Source: Rhodospirillaceae bacterium (GTDB lineage: Bacteria > Pseudomonadota > Alphaproteobacteria > Bin65). From it: DNA of 64,000 nt. The notes under the pieces were generated by a model. That model searched no databases, was not told the DNA's origin, and saw only the letters and a program-made list of their open reading frames with translations. Both the position numbers and the translations under genes were made by a program. Below, in pieces: positions 1-20,635 of the stretch. The DNA lies in NCBI GenBank assembly GCA_011523655.1, contig WTGH01000039.1, forward strand, positions 1 through 64,000. The letters run 5' to 3'. How positions within the stretch are numbered: the stretch's first letter is position 1; each line of letters starts with the position of its first letter.

Positions 1-49
1 GGGCGGACGCACCGTCGGCGCCGGCGTCGTCGCAGCCATCAAGAAATAG
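1..49 (+). CDS. tuf: Elongation factor Tu, C-terminal end (partial, 5' end outside window)
   Basis: The window opens in the last 15 sense codons of a tuf gene, read in the frame starting at base 2 and ending at TAG 47-49 (ending AAIKK). The bases are identical to the end of the complete tuf copy ending at 17407, and the identity continues a few bases past the stop before the two flanks diverge. This is therefore the first of two tuf copies. It sits just upstream of tRNA-Trp and secE, a common arrangement in proteobacteria. Confidence 0.93.
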   Translation, partial: GGRTVGAGVVAAIKK

Positions 50-219
50 CGGGCAGGAAACAACGGGCACTATTGGGCGGCGCGGCAATCCGTTGGCTTG
101 ATTCGGGACCTTGAAAGCGTATGTAGACCGCTTCATTTCGGCGTCGGTATCGCGATACAGCGGGCCGACGCCGTTCCTCGACCGGGGGCGGCGCTTCTCC
201 GGCCGCCGGCAGGGCAGGC

Positions 220-295
220 AGGAGTGTAGCTCAATTGGTAGAGCACCGGTCTCCAAAACCGGGGGTTGGGGGTTCGAGCCCCTCCACTCCTGCCA
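220..295 (+). tRNA. tRNA-Trp (anticodon CCA)
   Basis: A 76-nt cloverleaf can be drawn. The acceptor stem AGGAGTG pairs with CACTCCT, the discriminator base is G, and the 3' CCA is encoded. The D-arm contains GCTCAATTGGTAGAGC, and the T-arm is GGGGGTTCGAGCCCC. The anticodon CCA falls at tRNA position 34, inside the loop CTCCAAA. Placement between tuf and secE-nusG matches the conserved tufB-trpT-secE order. Confidence 0.97.
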
Positions 296-387
296 GACAG
301 GCGGTGGGCGCACTCGAAGAGCGCGACGACCGACATGTGACGGGTAGCGCGTAACCGGCGACCTCAAACAGGTGGAAAACGACAGGT

Positions 388-576
388 ATGAACCCGGCCA
401 AATTCTTACGCGAGGTGCGACAGGAGACCAGCAAGGTCACCTGGCCGTCGCGCAGGGAAACCGTGCAGACGACCGTCATGGTATTCGTCATGGTGGCGCT
501 GGTCGCAGTGTTCTTCATGATCGTGGACTGGCTGCTTGGTTCGGTCGTGCAGGCCATACTCGGCCTCGGGAGCTAG
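388..576 (+). CDS. secE: Preprotein translocase subunit SecE
   Basis: This 62-residue protein has the short single-spanning SecE form usual outside enteric bacteria. An amphipathic N-terminal helix with the family motif [12 protein letters not shown] precedes one membrane segment at about residues 28-50. SecE clamps the SecY channel in the inner membrane. It lies between tRNA-Trp and nusG, with only 4 nt between its stop and the nusG start, so the two are probably cotranscribed and translationally coupled. Confidence 0.96.
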   Translation: MNPAKFLREVRQETSKVTWPSRRETVQTTVMVFVMVALVAVFFMIVDWLLGSVVQAILGLGS

Positions 577-580
577 CCGG

Positions 581-1111
581 ATGGCGCAGCACTGGTATGT
601 CATTCACGCCTATTCCGGCTTCGAGAAGAAGGTCGCCGGTTCGATCCGGGAACAGGCCCGGGCAAAGGGGCTGGAAGGGCAGATTTCCGACGTGCTGGTG
701 CCCACCGAGGAAGTGGTGGAAATGCGCCGCGGCCAGAAAGTCAATGCAGAGCGGAAGTTCTTCCCCGGTTATGTGCTGATCAACATGGAGCTGACCGACG
801 ATACCTGGCATCTCGTGCAGAATACGCCCAAGGTAACGGGATTTCTCGGCGGCGGCGGCAAGCCGGTCCCGATCACGGAGCGGGAAGCCCGGCAGATCCT
901 GCAGCAGGTCCAGGAAGGTGTGGAGCGTCCGAAACCCTCGGTCACCTTCGAGATCGGCGAGCAGGTCAGAGTGTGCGACGGACCGTTCGAGAATTTCAAC
1001 GGCATGGTCGAGGAAGTGGACGAGGAGCGGACGCGCCTCAAGGTTCTGGTATCGATATTCGGCCGGTCGACACCGGTCGAACTGGAGTACACCCAGGTCG
1101 AGAAGGGTTAG
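581..1111 (+). CDS. nusG: Transcription termination/antitermination protein NusG
   Basis: The 176-residue product begins [18 protein letters not shown], the usual NGN-domain start. The open frame extends upstream to 536, but that extension overlaps secE and has no family similarity, and a GGAG sequence sits about 10 nt before the 581 ATG. The C-terminal KOW domain is visible (about residues 125-175, ending [11 protein letters not shown]). NusG links RNA polymerase to Rho and to ribosomal S10, which is encoded downstream in this same run. Confidence 0.96.
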   Translation: MAQHWYVIHAYSGFEKKVAGSIREQARAKGLEGQISDVLVPTEEVVEMRRGQKVNAERKFFPGYVLINMELTDDTWHLVQNTPKVTGFLGGGGKPVPITEREARQILQQVQEGVERPKPSVTFEIGEQVRVCDGPFENFNGMVEEVDEERTRLKVLVSIFGRSTPVELEYTQVEKG

Positions 1112-1262
1112 ACGGCCGGAAATTCCGGTCAGGGAAGGGCATCGGCCGGCGCCGTCTGCCGGCCATCGCCGAATCGTGCGGGAGGCCCGCCATAGCCGAA
1201 CCGCGCGTCAGCAATCCGGCAGCGACGAGGAAGGTCGCCGCCGAAACGGGAGCTGAAAAAGC

Positions 1263-1691
1263 ATGGCAAAGAAGATCGATGGGTATCTGAAACTTCAGAT
1301 ACCGGCGGGGCAGGCCAACCCGTCCCCGCCAGTCGGGCCGGCGCTGGGCCAGCGCGGCATCACCATCATGGAATTCTGCAAGGCCTTCAACGCGGCGACG
1401 CAGAATATGGAACAGGGCATGCCGATCCCGGTGATCATCACCGTGTATGCGGATCGCAGTTTCTCGTTCGAAACCAAGGCGCCGCCGGCCAGTTATTTCA
1501 TCAAGAAGGCCGCCAGGCTGGAAAGCGGGTCGACCGAACCCGGCCATATCGTCGCCGGCTCCGTGACACGCAAGCAGCTCGAGCAGATCGCCGGAGAGAA
1601 AATGAAGGATCTGAATGCCAACGATGTGGACGCGGCCGTTCGCATTCTCGCCGGTTCGGCCCGCTCGATGGGCATCGAGGTGGTGGGGTAG
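1263..1691 (+). CDS. rplK: 50S ribosomal protein L11
   Basis: At 142 residues this has the normal L11 length. The N-terminal domain carries the proline-rich [13 protein letters not shown] segment, and the C-terminal RNA-binding domain has the SARSMGIEV ending. L11 binds 23S rRNA at the GTPase-associated centre, the thiostrepton site. It is followed after 2 nt by rplA, the classic rplKA pair in which L1 often represses its own messenger. The 151-nt gap after nusG shows no clear promoter. Confidence 0.97.
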   Translation: MAKKIDGYLKLQIPAGQANPSPPVGPALGQRGITIMEFCKAFNAATQNMEQGMPIPVIITVYADRSFSFETKAPPASYFIKKAARLESGSTEPGHIVAGSVTRKQLEQIAGEKMKDLNANDVDAAVRILAGSARSMGIEVVG

Positions 1692-1693
1692 TC

Positions 1694-2392
1694 ATGGCGC
1701 GCGCAGGAAAACGTCTCCGCAACGCCCGTGAAAGCCTTGAAAGAGACAGGACTTATCCGGTGGAGGAAGCTGTCCGGGTCATCAAGGAGAGGGCGACCGC
1801 GAAGTTCGACGAGACCATCGAAATGTCGATGAATCTCGGAGTAGACACCCGCCATGCCGACCAGAATGTGCGCGGCGCCGTCACCCTGCCCAACGGCACC
1901 GGCAAGAGCCTTCGAGTGCTGGTATTCGCACGCGACGCCAAAGCCGAGGAAGCAACGGCGGCGGGCGCGGATATCGTCGGGGCCGAGGACCTGGCAGAGG
2001 AAATCCGCAACGGGCGATCGGATTTCGAGCGGGTGATCGCGACTCCGGACATGATGCCTGTAGTCGGCCGGCTCGGCAAAATCCTCGGGCCGCGCGGCCT
2101 CATGCCGAACCCGAAGGTCGGCACGGTAACGCCGGATGTCGGCAAAGCGATCCAGGACGCCAAAGGCGGCCAGGTCCAGTATCGCGCCGAGCGGGCCGGC
2201 ATCGTCCATGCCGGTATCGGCAAGGCGAGTTTTGCGGAGGAGGCGCTGGTCGAAAACGTCCGCGCCTTCTTCGGCGCAATCAGCGCCGCAAAGCCGAGCG
2301 GCGCCAAGGGCACCTACATCAAGCGGGTGTCGATCGGTTCGACCATGGGCCCGTCCGTTCGGTTGGACGTGGCCGAATTGAGCGGCGGCTAG
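1694..2392 (+). CDS. rplA: 50S ribosomal protein L1
   Basis: The 232-residue protein has the L1 signatures [10 protein letters not shown]-like linker text (here [20 protein letters not shown]) and [15 protein letters not shown] at about residues 133-150. L1 forms the mobile stalk that moves E-site tRNA and acts as a translational repressor of rplKA in studied bacteria. The start is 2 nt after the rplK stop. The 334-nt stretch that follows separates it from rplJ. Confidence 0.97.
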   Translation: MARAGKRLRNARESLERDRTYPVEEAVRVIKERATAKFDETIEMSMNLGVDTRHADQNVRGAVTLPNGTGKSLRVLVFARDAKAEEATAAGADIVGAEDLAEEIRNGRSDFERVIATPDMMPVVGRLGKILGPRGLMPNPKVGTVTPDVGKAIQDAKGGQVQYRAERAGIVHAGIGKASFAEEALVENVRAFFGAISAAKPSGAKGTYIKRVSIGSTMGPSVRLDVAELSGG

Positions 2393-2726
2393 CCGCAGCA
2401 ACGGGATTTCGTCGGGCCGCCAGGTCCGGCGGAGCGGCGGCCGGGCTTTTCGGAGCGAGGCTGCCGGCCCCTGTCCGAGATTGCAGGCGCCGGACCGTCC
2501 GCGCGGACGGAACGGCTTAATCGCCCCCTCCTTCACCCTGTGGGGCGGCCGGCATGAGACGGAGGAAATGGGTTTCGATCCGGTGACGGATGGGAGCCGC
2601 GTTTCTCCGGGACAGGTTTCGGCCCGGCACCGGGTTCCGGCCCGGCGCAGGGCGAGTGAAACCGGTTCGCGAACGCCGTCATTCCGACGGCCGGAACGGA
2701 CCAGACAAGTGTCGGAGACGGAAAAC
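2393..2726 (+). other. rplA-rplJ intergenic leader with a hairpin
   Basis: No supported gene lies here. An open frame runs in from 2481 in phase with rplJ, but it lacks L10-like sequence before 2727. A perfect 6-bp hairpin (CCGTCC-GCGC-GGACGG, 2495-2510) is followed by a short pyrimidine-rich stretch. In well-studied bacteria the rplJ leader binds the L10-L7/L12 complex for autogenous control. That role is inferred here from position only, and I did not identify the L10 kink-turn site. Confidence 0.4.
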
Positions 2727-3269
2727 GTGGACCGCACGCAAAAAGTGAAGCTGGTTGCCGAACTGAACGGCATTTTCAGCGACGCCGAGCTCGTCATCGT
2801 CACCCGGCAGACCGGGATGACGGTGGCCGAAACCTCGACGCTTCGCGCGGAAATGCGGGAGGCCGGCGCTCGTTTCAAAGTGACCAAGAATCGGCTGGCG
2901 AAGATCGCCCTGGAGGGCACGCCGCACGCCGGACTGGCCGACCGTTTCGAAGGACCGACCGCCATCGCCTACGCCGAGGATCCCGTATCCGTGGCAAAGG
3001 CGATTCTCGATTTTGCCAAAAGGAACCAGAAGCTCGATGTTCTTTGCGGCGGACTGGGCGGCAAGGTCATCGATATCGACCAGCTCAAGGCGCTCGCGAC
3101 GCTGCCTTCGCTCGACGAACTGCGCGCCCAGCTGCTCGGTCTCCTTCAGGCCCCGGCCGCGAGGCTCGCCGGCGTTCTTCAGGCGCCCGCGCGGGATACG
3201 GTGGGTGTCCTGGCCGCCCCGGCGCGCGACGTTATCGGCGTGCTGGCGGCACAGGGAGCCAAGGAGTAA
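2727..3269 (+). CDS. rplJ: 50S ribosomal protein L10
   Basis: The chosen start is GTG 2727, giving the canonical (V/M)DRTQKVKLV N-terminus and a GGAG 9 nt upstream. A GTG at 2709 would add six residues. The product is 180 residues, longer than the roughly 165 of E. coli. The extra length is a C-terminal helix with three near-copies of an 11-residue unit (QAPAARLAGVL, QAPARDTVGVL, AAPARDVIGVL). In known structures this helix docks one L7/L12 dimer per unit, so three dimers are predicted. Confidence 0.93.
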   Translation: MDRTQKVKLVAELNGIFSDAELVIVTRQTGMTVAETSTLRAEMREAGARFKVTKNRLAKIALEGTPHAGLADRFEGPTAIAYAEDPVSVAKAILDFAKRNQKLDVLCGGLGGKVIDIDQLKALATLPSLDELRAQLLGLLQAPAARLAGVLQAPARDTVGVLAAPARDVIGVLAAQGAKE

Positions 3270-3362
3270 GCGCACCCGCCATTCTTCAGCGGGCGTTCGA
3301 ATTTGTTCGATTGCCTGCTGGCCGATTCGGAAATCAACCCTATCTCACTGGAGTAAAGCCAC

Positions 3363-3761
3363 ATGGCCGATCTGGAAAAAATCGCAGAAGATCTTTCGTC
3401 GCTGACCGTTCTGGAAGCGGCGGAGCTCAGCAAGATGCTGGAAGAGAAGTGGGGCGTGCAGGCCTCGGCCGGCGGCGGCATGATGATGATGCCGGGCGCC
3501 ATGCCGGGTGCCGCCGCTGCCGAGAGCGATGACGGCGCCGCCGAAGAAAAGACGGAATTCGATGTCATTCTGAGTTCCTTCGGCGACAAGAAGATCAACG
3601 TCATCAAGGAAGTGCGCGCCATTACCGGCCTCGGCCTCAAGGAGGCCAAGGATCTGGTCGAAGGCGCGCCGAAGCCGGTCAAGGAAGGGGCCAGCAAAGA
3701 CGAAGCCGAAGAAATCAAGAAGAAGCTGGAAGAAGTTGGCGCTTCGGTCGAGCTCAAATAG
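3363..3761 (+). CDS. rplL: 50S ribosomal protein L7/L12
   Basis: The 132-residue stalk protein has an N-terminal dimerisation domain ([26 protein letters not shown] region), a flexible hinge rich in Gly, Ala and Met, and a C-terminal domain with [21 protein letters not shown] and [12 protein letters not shown]. The C-terminal domain recruits translational GTPases such as EF-Tu and EF-G, both encoded downstream. A GGAG motif lies about 9 nt before the ATG. Two strong hairpins follow the stop. Confidence 0.97.
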   Translation: MADLEKIAEDLSSLTVLEAAELSKMLEEKWGVQASAGGGMMMMPGAMPGAAAAESDDGAAEEKTEFDVILSSFGDKKINVIKEVRAITGLGLKEAKDLVEGAPKPVKEGASKDEAEEIKKKLEEVGASVELK

Positions 3762-3767
3762 CTTGCC

Positions 3768-3793
3768 TGACAGCGCTTTCGAAAGCGCTGTCA
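3768..3793 (+). terminator. Perfect 26-nt inverted repeat after rplL (attenuator/terminator-like)
   Basis: TGACAGCGCTTTC is followed directly by its exact reverse complement GAAAGCGCTGTCA, starting 7 nt after the rplL stop. No T-run follows, so it may be a processing site or partial attenuator rather than a full terminator. E. coli has an attenuator and an RNase III site in the same rplL-rpoB gap. The analogy is by position. Confidence 0.6.
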
Positions 3794-3800
3794 CCGTGGA

Positions 3801-3825
3801 GGCCGCGGGGCCGTACCCCGCGGCC
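3801..3825 (+). terminator. Second GC-rich hairpin in the rplL-rpoB gap
   Basis: A perfect 10-bp stem GGCCGCGGGG / CCCCGCGGCC closes a 5-nt loop (CCGTA) only 7 nt after the first hairpin. No T-tract follows. Two strong tandem stems between the stalk genes and rpoB would suit partial attenuation or stabilisation of mRNA ends, which would explain how ribosomal protein and RNA polymerase yields differ. Confidence 0.5.
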
Positions 3826-3960
3826 CATTCGGCGTTGCGCCATTGGAAATGAGCCGGGCGTGGTAGTGCCGGGCGCAGGATCCGGCAACGTATCGCTGAG
3901 CCGGAAGTGACGGACCGGTCGGTCCCGGCCGCGGTACCGGGTGTATGAAAAGGAAAGTCG

Positions 3961-8151
<4,191 letters not shown>

Positions 8152-8216
8152 ACCGGGCCGGCAGGTGCGGAGGCCGCAGTGCCGCCGTTTCCTCGTCCGA
8201 CCTTCCTCCGGCCTGA

Positions 8217-12611
<4,395 letters not shown>

Positions 12612-12634
12612 CCTCGGGCATTGCAACTGGCCGG

Positions 12635-12658
12635 CCCGGCGATTTCCGAATCGCCGGG
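12635..12658 (+). terminator. Stem-loop downstream of rpoC
   Basis: A perfect 10-bp stem CCCGGCGATT / AATCGCCGGG with a 4-nt loop (TCCG) begins 24 nt after the rpoC stop. No T-run follows, so it resembles a terminator without a U-tract, or an mRNA 3'-end stabiliser. Confidence 0.5.
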
Positions 12659-12751
12659 CACTTGGCGGCGGGATGCCATTTCGAATCCCGACAAACGTAT
12701 CAAAACTGTCGCATCGCAGCGGTTTATAGGGGTTTTCCCGCAGCTTGCCGC

Positions 12752-12780
12752 TTGACGGACCGCCGGGTCGGCAATATTTT
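12752..12780 (+). promoter_or_regulatory. Candidate sigma-70 promoter for rpsL-rpsG-fusA-tuf
   Basis: TTGACG (12752-12757) is followed after 17 nt by TATTTT (12775-12780). It lies in the large gap after the rpoC stem-loop and about 300 nt before rpsL. The boxes are a fair match to the housekeeping consensus, and the position suits the str operon promoter. Transcription itself is inferred. Confidence 0.4.
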
Positions 12781-13077
12781 CCGCTCGCGTTCAGGCGGGA
12801 GCGGATGAATGCCGCTCCCGCAGCTATTTGTAGAGCCATCCACACGATCCGGCCGGTTCGGGCGTCAGACGCAGCGTCCGGTACTGCCGCCGGGTCGGCT
12901 TTGCACCGGCCTGAAGCCGATGAAGCGCTTTCGGGTCGGTGTTTTGTATCGACCGGTCGCCGCGTCGATTGTCAGGCGGCCTGCGGAGCGGATCGGCCAA
13001 CGAGAACAAAGAATGCCGGAAGCCTGCGCCCGCCGTTTCGGGGCGGCGCGCGTCCGGTGCGAAAAGGCAGGACAGTC

Positions 13078-13449
13078 ATGCCGACGATCAATCAGCTGAT
13101 CCGCAAGCCACGCAAGGCGCCGGTCAAGCGGAACAAGGTGCCGGCCATGGAATCCTGCCCGCAGAAGCGGGGGGTGTGCACCCGCGTCTACACGACGACG
13201 CCGAAGAAACCGAACTCCGCATTGCGCAAGGTCGCGCGCGTCCGCCTCACCAACGGTTTCGAGGTAACCTGCTACATCCCCGGAGAGGGCCATAACCTGC
13301 AAGAGCATTCGGTGGTGATGATCCGGGGTGGCCGTGTCAAGGACCTGCCGGGCGTCCGCTACCACATCATCCGCGGCACGCTGGACACCCACGGCGTCGC
13401 CGACCGCCGCCAGCGCCGCTCGAAATACGGCGCCAAACGGCCGAAGTAA
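13078..13449 (+). CDS. rpsL: 30S ribosomal protein S12
   Basis: ATG 13078 gives the canonical [13 protein letters not shown] start and a 123-residue S12. A GGCAGGA sequence precedes the start. The decoding-centre loops [13 protein letters not shown] and [13 protein letters not shown] are intact and carry the lysines (equivalent to K43 and K88) found in streptomycin-sensitive proteins. S12 monitors codon-anticodon pairing in the A site. It is the first gene of the str group rpsL-rpsG-fusA-tuf. Confidence 0.97.
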   Translation: MPTINQLIRKPRKAPVKRNKVPAMESCPQKRGVCTRVYTTTPKKPNSALRKVARVRLTNGFEVTCYIPGEGHNLQEHSVVMIRGGRVKDLPGVRYHIIRGTLDTHGVADRRQRRSKYGAKRPK

Positions 13450-13530
13450 CCGCAAAGCCGCAGCGAAACTACTCGATTAGTGCCGGCTTACCGCGGAGCG
13501 GCGGGCCGGTCCCAGAGGAAAGACCGACCC

Positions 13531-14001
13531 ATGTCCCGTCGCCACCGCGCAGAAAAACGCGAGATTTTGCCGGACGCCAAGTATCACGACGTGGTGCTGA
13601 CCAAATTCATGAACAGCATCATGAAGGACGGCAAGAAGTCGGTTGCCGAGAATATCGTCTATGGTGCGCTCGACCGCGTGGAGAGCCGGATGCGTACCGA
13701 GCCGCTGCGCGTGTTCCACGATGCGCTTGACAATGTCCGCCCGGCCATCGAGGTGCGTTCGCGTCGTGTCGGCGGAGCGACCTACCAGGTGCCGGTGGAG
13801 GTCCGCCAGGACCGCGCCCAGGCGTTGGCGATCCGCTGGCTGATCGCAGCGGCCCGGGCCCGGGCCGAACGCACGATGGCCGAGCGGCTGTCGGCCGAAC
13901 TCGTGGAGGCGGCGGAAAATCGCGGCGCCGCCGTCAAGAAGCGCGAGGATACGCATCGGATGGCCGAGGCCAACCGCGCGTTCTCGCATTATCGCTGGTA
14001 A
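13531..14001 (+). CDS. rpsG: 30S ribosomal protein S7
   Basis: The start at ATG 13531 ([15 protein letters not shown]) gives 156 residues, the family length, with AGAGGAAAG upstream as ribosome binding site. The track start at 13480 adds sequence unlike S7. Motifs include the N-terminal [20 protein letters not shown] and [12 protein letters not shown]7 nucleates assembly of the 30S head and contacts E-site tRNA. In E. coli it is the autogenous repressor of the str operon. Confidence 0.97.
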   Translation: MSRRHRAEKREILPDAKYHDVVLTKFMNSIMKDGKKSVAENIVYGALDRVESRMRTEPLRVFHDALDNVRPAIEVRSRRVGGATYQVPVEVRQDRAQALAIRWLIAAARARAERTMAERLSAELVEAAENRGAAVKKREDTHRMAEANRAFSHYRW

Positions 14002-14061
14002 CGAGAAGGTAGAGGAATTGCGGTTTCCGGTTTCGGGAATCGCCCGCAGAGGCCCGCAAGA

Positions 14062-16137
<2,076 letters not shown>

Positions 16138-16213
16138 CGGCGAGGCTCAACCCAGCAGGAAAAAACCAGCAGGAAAGAAAAGGACCCCGGCAGGGGCAGG
16201 CAGAGGCAGGACC

Positions 16214-17407
<1,194 letters not shown>

Positions 17408-17421
17408 CGGGCAATAGCGGG

Positions 17422-17455
17422 ATGCCGCCGGACTTTTCGAAACCGGCGGCATTTT
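17422..17455 (+). terminator. Terminator-like hairpin between tuf and rpsJ
   Basis: A perfect 10-bp stem ATGCCGCCGG / CCGGCGGCAT encloses an 11-nt loop and runs into TTTT. It begins 15 nt after the tuf stop and ends 15 nt before the rpsJ ATG. The short T-run suggests partial termination between the str and S10 groups rather than a complete stop, because no separate S10 promoter is evident. Confidence 0.6.
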
Positions 17456-17469
17456 GATTGGGATTGACG

Positions 17470-17790
17470 ATGGAAAGCCAAACGATACGGATTCGGCTCA
17501 AGGCCTTCGATCACCGCCTGCTCGATCAATCGACCGGCGAGATCGTCAACACGGCCAGGCGGACGGGCGCGCAAGTACGCGGACCGATCCCGCTGCCCAC
17601 CCGGATCCGCAAATATACGGTGAACCGTTCGCCGCACATCGACAAGAAATCGCGCGAGCAGTTCGAGACCAGGACGCACAAGCGGTTGATCGATATCGTC
17701 GATCCGACTCCGCAGACGGTCGATGCGCTGGGCAAGCTCGACCTCGCGGCCGGCGTGCACGTCGATATCAAGCTGAAGGAAGAAGCGTGA
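17470..17790 (+). CDS. rpsJ: 30S ribosomal protein S10 (NusE)
   Basis: ATG 17470 gives [16 protein letters not shown], the usual alphaproteobacterial start. The track start (TTG 17458) adds four residues and overlaps the hairpin tail. The length is 106 residues. The motifs [17 protein letters not shown]-like (here [20 protein letters not shown]) and THKRLIDI are present. S10 is a 30S head protein and, as NusE, a NusG partner in antitermination. Its TGA overlaps the rplC ATG. Confidence 0.96.
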   Translation: MESQTIRIRLKAFDHRLLDQSTGEIVNTARRTGAQVRGPIPLPTRIRKYTVNRSPHIDKKSREQFETRTHKRLIDIVDPTPQTVDALGKLDLAAGVHVDIKLKEEA

Positions 17791-18527
17791 TGCGCACCGG
17801 TCTCATCGCCGAGAAAAAAGGCATGAGCCGCATCTTCGCGGAAGACGGCCGGCATCTGCCTGTGACCGTCTTGCAGCTCGATGCCTGCCAGGTTGTCGAC
17901 AACCGGACGACCGAACGCGACGGCTACACCGCGGTCCAGCTCGGCCACGGCACGGCGAAGGCGAAGAATGTCACCCGCGCCATGCGCGGCCATTTCGCGA
18001 AGGCGAAGGTAGAGCCGAAGCGGCGGCTCGTCGAATTCCGGGTCAGTGAAGAGAATCTGGTCGAGGTCGGCGCAGAACTCTCGGCCGAGCATTTCGTGCC
18101 GGGCCAGTTTGTCGATGTCGCCGGCGTAACCATCGGCAAGGGGTTTGCCGGTGCGATGAAGCGGCATAATTTCAGCGGTCTGCGGGCGTCCCACGGCGTT
18201 TCGGTTTCGCACCGCGCGCACGGCTCGACTGGCCAGTGCCAGGACCCCGGCAAAGTGTTCAAGGGCAAGAAAATGGCCGGCCATATGGGCACGCAACGCC
18301 GCTCGGCCGTCAGTCTGGAGATCGTCGCGACCGATGCCGCCCGTGGTCTGATCATGGTCAAGGGTGCGGTGCCCGGCGCCAAGGGCAGCCTGGTCGAAAT
18401 ACGCGATGCCCGGAAGAAGGCCGCGCCGGACAATCTGCCGGTACCCGCCGCGATCCTGGGTGCCGCCGCGCCGGCCGATGCTTCGGACGGCGAAGGCGCC
18501 GACCCCGCCGAAGGGGGCGCAGACTGA
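17790..18527 (+). CDS. rplC: 50S ribosomal protein L3
   Basis: The ATG at 17790 overlaps the rpsJ TGA (GTGATG context), and the product starts [16 protein letters not shown]. It has 245 residues, longer than the E. coli protein because of an acidic Ala/Glu-rich C-terminal tail. The central loop contains [22 protein letters not shown], the part that approaches the peptidyl transferase centre and holds the glutamine methylated in other bacteria. L3 is an early 50S assembly protein. Confidence 0.95.
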   Translation: MRTGLIAEKKGMSRIFAEDGRHLPVTVLQLDACQVVDNRTTERDGYTAVQLGHGTAKAKNVTRAMRGHFAKAKVEPKRRLVEFRVSEENLVEVGAELSAEHFVPGQFVDVAGVTIGKGFAGAMKRHNFSGLRASHGVSVSHRAHGSTGQCQDPGKVFKGKKMAGHMGTQRRSAVSLEIVATDAARGLIMVKGAVPGAKGSLVEIRDARKKAAPDNLPVPAAILGAAAPADASDGEGADPAEGGAD

Positions 18528-19153
18528 TGGCCATCGAGATCAAGTCAGTCGACATGGCGGCCAAGGCTGCGGGAAAGGTCACGCTGGACGAAAGCGTCTT
18601 CGGCCTGCCGGTGCGCGCGGATATTCTGCACCGGGTGGTGCGCTGGCAGCTCGCCAAGCGCCGAGCCGGGACGCACAACACGCGGGGTATGGCCGAGATC
18701 AAGGGAACCAGCCGCAAGCCCTGGAAACAGAAAGGCACAGGCCGCGCCCGCGCCGGCAATCTGAAGGCGCCACAGATGCGCGGCGGCGGCGTGGCTTTCG
18801 GGCCGAAACCGCGGAGCCACGCCCAAGCCCTGCCCAAAAAGGTTCGAAAACTCGGCCTCAAGATGGCGCTTTCGGCCAAACAGGCGGAAGGCCGGCTCGT
18901 GGTGCTGAAGGCGGCGTCATTGAAATCCGGCAAGACCCGGGATCTGGCGACCAGACTCGAAAAACTCGGCTGGTCGCGACCGCTGGTGATTACCGGAGCG
19001 GAGGCCGACGACGGCTTTGTGCGCGCCGCACGCAATCTGCGGAGCGTCGATCTGCTGCCCCAGCAGGGCGCCAATGTCTACGACATCCTGCGTCACGACA
19101 CGCTGGTCCTGACGGCGGATGCGGTGGAAGCGCTGGAGGCACGCCTGAAATGA
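18527..19153 (+). CDS. rplD: 50S ribosomal protein L4
   Basis: ATG 18527 overlaps the rplC TGA and gives [10 protein letters not shown] and a 208-residue L4. The extended exit-tunnel loop is recognisable as [15 protein letters not shown] followed by [12 protein letters not shown]4 lines the nascent-peptide tunnel and in E. coli represses the S10 operon at both transcription and translation. The gene ends in an ATGA overlap with rplW. Confidence 0.96.
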   Translation: MAIEIKSVDMAAKAAGKVTLDESVFGLPVRADILHRVVRWQLAKRRAGTHNTRGMAEIKGTSRKPWKQKGTGRARAGNLKAPQMRGGGVAFGPKPRSHAQALPKKVRKLGLKMALSAKQAEGRLVVLKAASLKSGKTRDLATRLEKLGWSRPLVITGAEADDGFVRAARNLRSVDLLPQQGANVYDILRHDTLVLTADAVEALEARLK

Positions 19154-19473
19154 GCTGGAAGTATCTTAATAAGGCGAAGCCGCCCAAGGAGCGGATGTAC
19201 GACATCATCCGGGCGCCGGTGGTGACGGAGAAATCTTCCTCCGGTTCGGAGAACGCCCAAGTCACCTTCCGCGTGGCCATGGATGCGACCAAGCCGGAAA
19301 TCAAGGCCGCGGTCGAAGGGCTTTTCGGCGCCAAGGTCAAGCGCGTCAACACCCATGTCCGCAAGGGCAAGGAAAAGATGTTCCGGGGCCGCAAAGGCCG
19401 GCGCAACGACGTGAAGATAGCCGTGGTTACCCTGTTGGGCGATCAGGCTATCGACATCACGACCGGCGTCTGA
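19150..19473 (+). CDS. rplW: 50S ribosomal protein L23
   Basis: Starting at ATG 19150, in an ATGA overlap with the rplD stop, gives 107 residues ([20 protein letters not shown]). A start at ATG 19195 would give a shorter product that still keeps the conserved core [10 protein letters not shown]. The overlap favours 19150. L23 sits at the tunnel exit and docks trigger factor and the signal recognition particle. Confidence 0.94.
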   Translation: MSWKYLNKAKPPKERMYDIIRAPVVTEKSSSGSENAQVTFRVAMDATKPEIKAAVEGLFGAKVKRVNTHVRKGKEKMFRGRKGRRNDVKIAVVTLLGDQAIDITTGV

Positions 19474-19507
19474 CCGGCATCGGGAACTGACGGAACGGGA
19501 CGGAACG

Positions 19508-20341
19508 ATGTCGCTGAAACACTACAAGGCCATGACGCCGGGCCAGCGCGGTCTGGTGCTTGTCGACCGGTCCGGCCTGTACAAGGGCAAACCGGTCAAG
19601 CACCTGACCGAAGGAAAGAGCCAGAAGGGCGGCCGCAACAATGCCGGGCGGATTACGGCGCGCCGGCGCGGCGGCGGCCACAAGCAGCGCTATCGCGTCG
19701 TCGATTTCAAGCGCACGAGGGAAGGCCGGGCGACGGTCGAGCGGCTGGAATACGATCCGAACCGCACCGCCTTCATTGCGCTCGTCCGTTACGCGGACGG
19801 CGAGCTTTCCTACATCCTGGCGCCGCAACGCCTGGGGGTAGGCGATTCGGTGGAGTCCGGCCCCGGCGCTGACATCAAGCCGGGCAATGCGCTGCCGCTG
19901 CGCAACATTCCCGTCGGCACCATCGTCCACAATGTCGAGATGAAGATCGGCAAGGGCGGGCAGATCGCACGCGCCGCCGGCGCCTATGTCCAGCTGGTCG
20001 GCCGGGACAGCGGCTATGCCCAGTTGCGCCTGGCGTCGGGCGAAATGCGCATGGTCCGCCAGGAATGCATGGCGACGGTCGGCGCGGTCTCCAATCCGAA
20101 CAACCAGAACACCAACCTTGGCAAGGCCGGCCGCAACCGCTGGAAGGGCAAACGCCCGTCGGTGCGCGGCGTTGCCATGAACCCGGTCGATCATCCGCAC
20201 GGCGGCGGCGAGGGCCGTTCGTCCGGCGGACGCCATCCCGTCACGCCGTGGGGCAAGCCGACCAAGGGCCGGCGCACCCGCAGCAACAAGGCGACGGACA
20301 AATACATCATCCGCAGCCGTCACGCGCGGAAGAAGCGGTAG
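19508..20341 (+). CDS. rplB: 50S ribosomal protein L2
   Basis: The 277-residue protein has normal length. Signatures are [22 protein letters not shown] in the N-terminal part and the near-catalytic C-terminal segment [21 protein letters not shown] (cited as [12 protein letters not shown]). L2 is needed for subunit association and peptidyl transferase activity. A GGAACG sequence precedes the ATG, and rpsS follows after 9 nt. Confidence 0.98.
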   Translation: MSLKHYKAMTPGQRGLVLVDRSGLYKGKPVKHLTEGKSQKGGRNNAGRITARRRGGGHKQRYRVVDFKRTREGRATVERLEYDPNRTAFIALVRYADGELSYILAPQRLGVGDSVESGPGADIKPGNALPLRNIPVGTIVHNVEMKIGKGGQIARAAGAYVQLVGRDSGYAQLRLASGEMRMVRQECMATVGAVSNPNNQNTNLGKAGRNRWKGKRPSVRGVAMNPVDHPHGGGEGRSSGGRHPVTPWGKPTKGRRTRSNKATDKYIIRSRHARKKR

Positions 20342-20350
20342 GAGAGGACA

Positions 20351-20629
20351 GTGACGCGTTCAGTCTGGAAGGGGCCGTTCGTCGACGGCTACCTGCTGAA
20401 GAAGGCGGAGAAATCGCGCGAATCCGGTCGCAACGAGGTCATCCGGACCTGGTCGCGCCGGTCGACGATCCTGCCGCAGTTCGTTGGCCTGACCTTCGGC
20501 GTGCACAACGGCCACAAGTTCATTCCGGTGCTCGTCACCGAAAACATGATCGGCCACAAGTTCGGCGAGTTTGCGCCGACCCGGACCTATTACGGACACG
20601 CTGCCGACAAGAAGTCGCGCAGGGGGTAG
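20351..20629 (+). CDS. rpsS: 30S ribosomal protein S19
   Basis: The GTG start at 20351 has AGGAGAGGA immediately upstream and gives [20 protein letters not shown]. The 92-residue product has the family length and the [21 protein letters not shown] tail. S19 lies in the 30S head beside S13 and bridges to the 50S subunit. The gap to rplV is only 6 nt. Confidence 0.97.
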   Translation: MTRSVWKGPFVDGYLLKKAEKSRESGRNEVIRTWSRRSTILPQFVGLTFGVHNGHKFIPVLVTENMIGHKFGEFAPTRTYYGHAADKKSRRG

Positions 20630-20635
20630 CGGACG

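Larger units (their letters stand above)
12612..13077 (+). other. rpoC-rpsL intergenic region
   Basis: These 466 bases hold no convincing gene. ORF 12745-13449 is the rpsL frame extended upstream without S12-like sequence. The stretch contains a stem-loop just after rpoC and a TTGACG/TATTTT promoter-like pair, both listed separately. It is the longest non-coding gap in the ribosomal run, which fits a transcriptional boundary between the rpoBC and str operons. Confidence 0.6.

Noticed and set aside
98-125. TTGATT-N16-TATGTA upstream of tRNA-Trp as a promoter
   Set aside because: The -10 match is weak (about half the consensus), so I could not support it as a feature, although a promoter near here is plausible.
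1493-2965. 490-codon minus-strand ORF over rplK-rplA-rplJ
   Set aside because: It spans three confirmed genes on the other strand and shows no protein signature.
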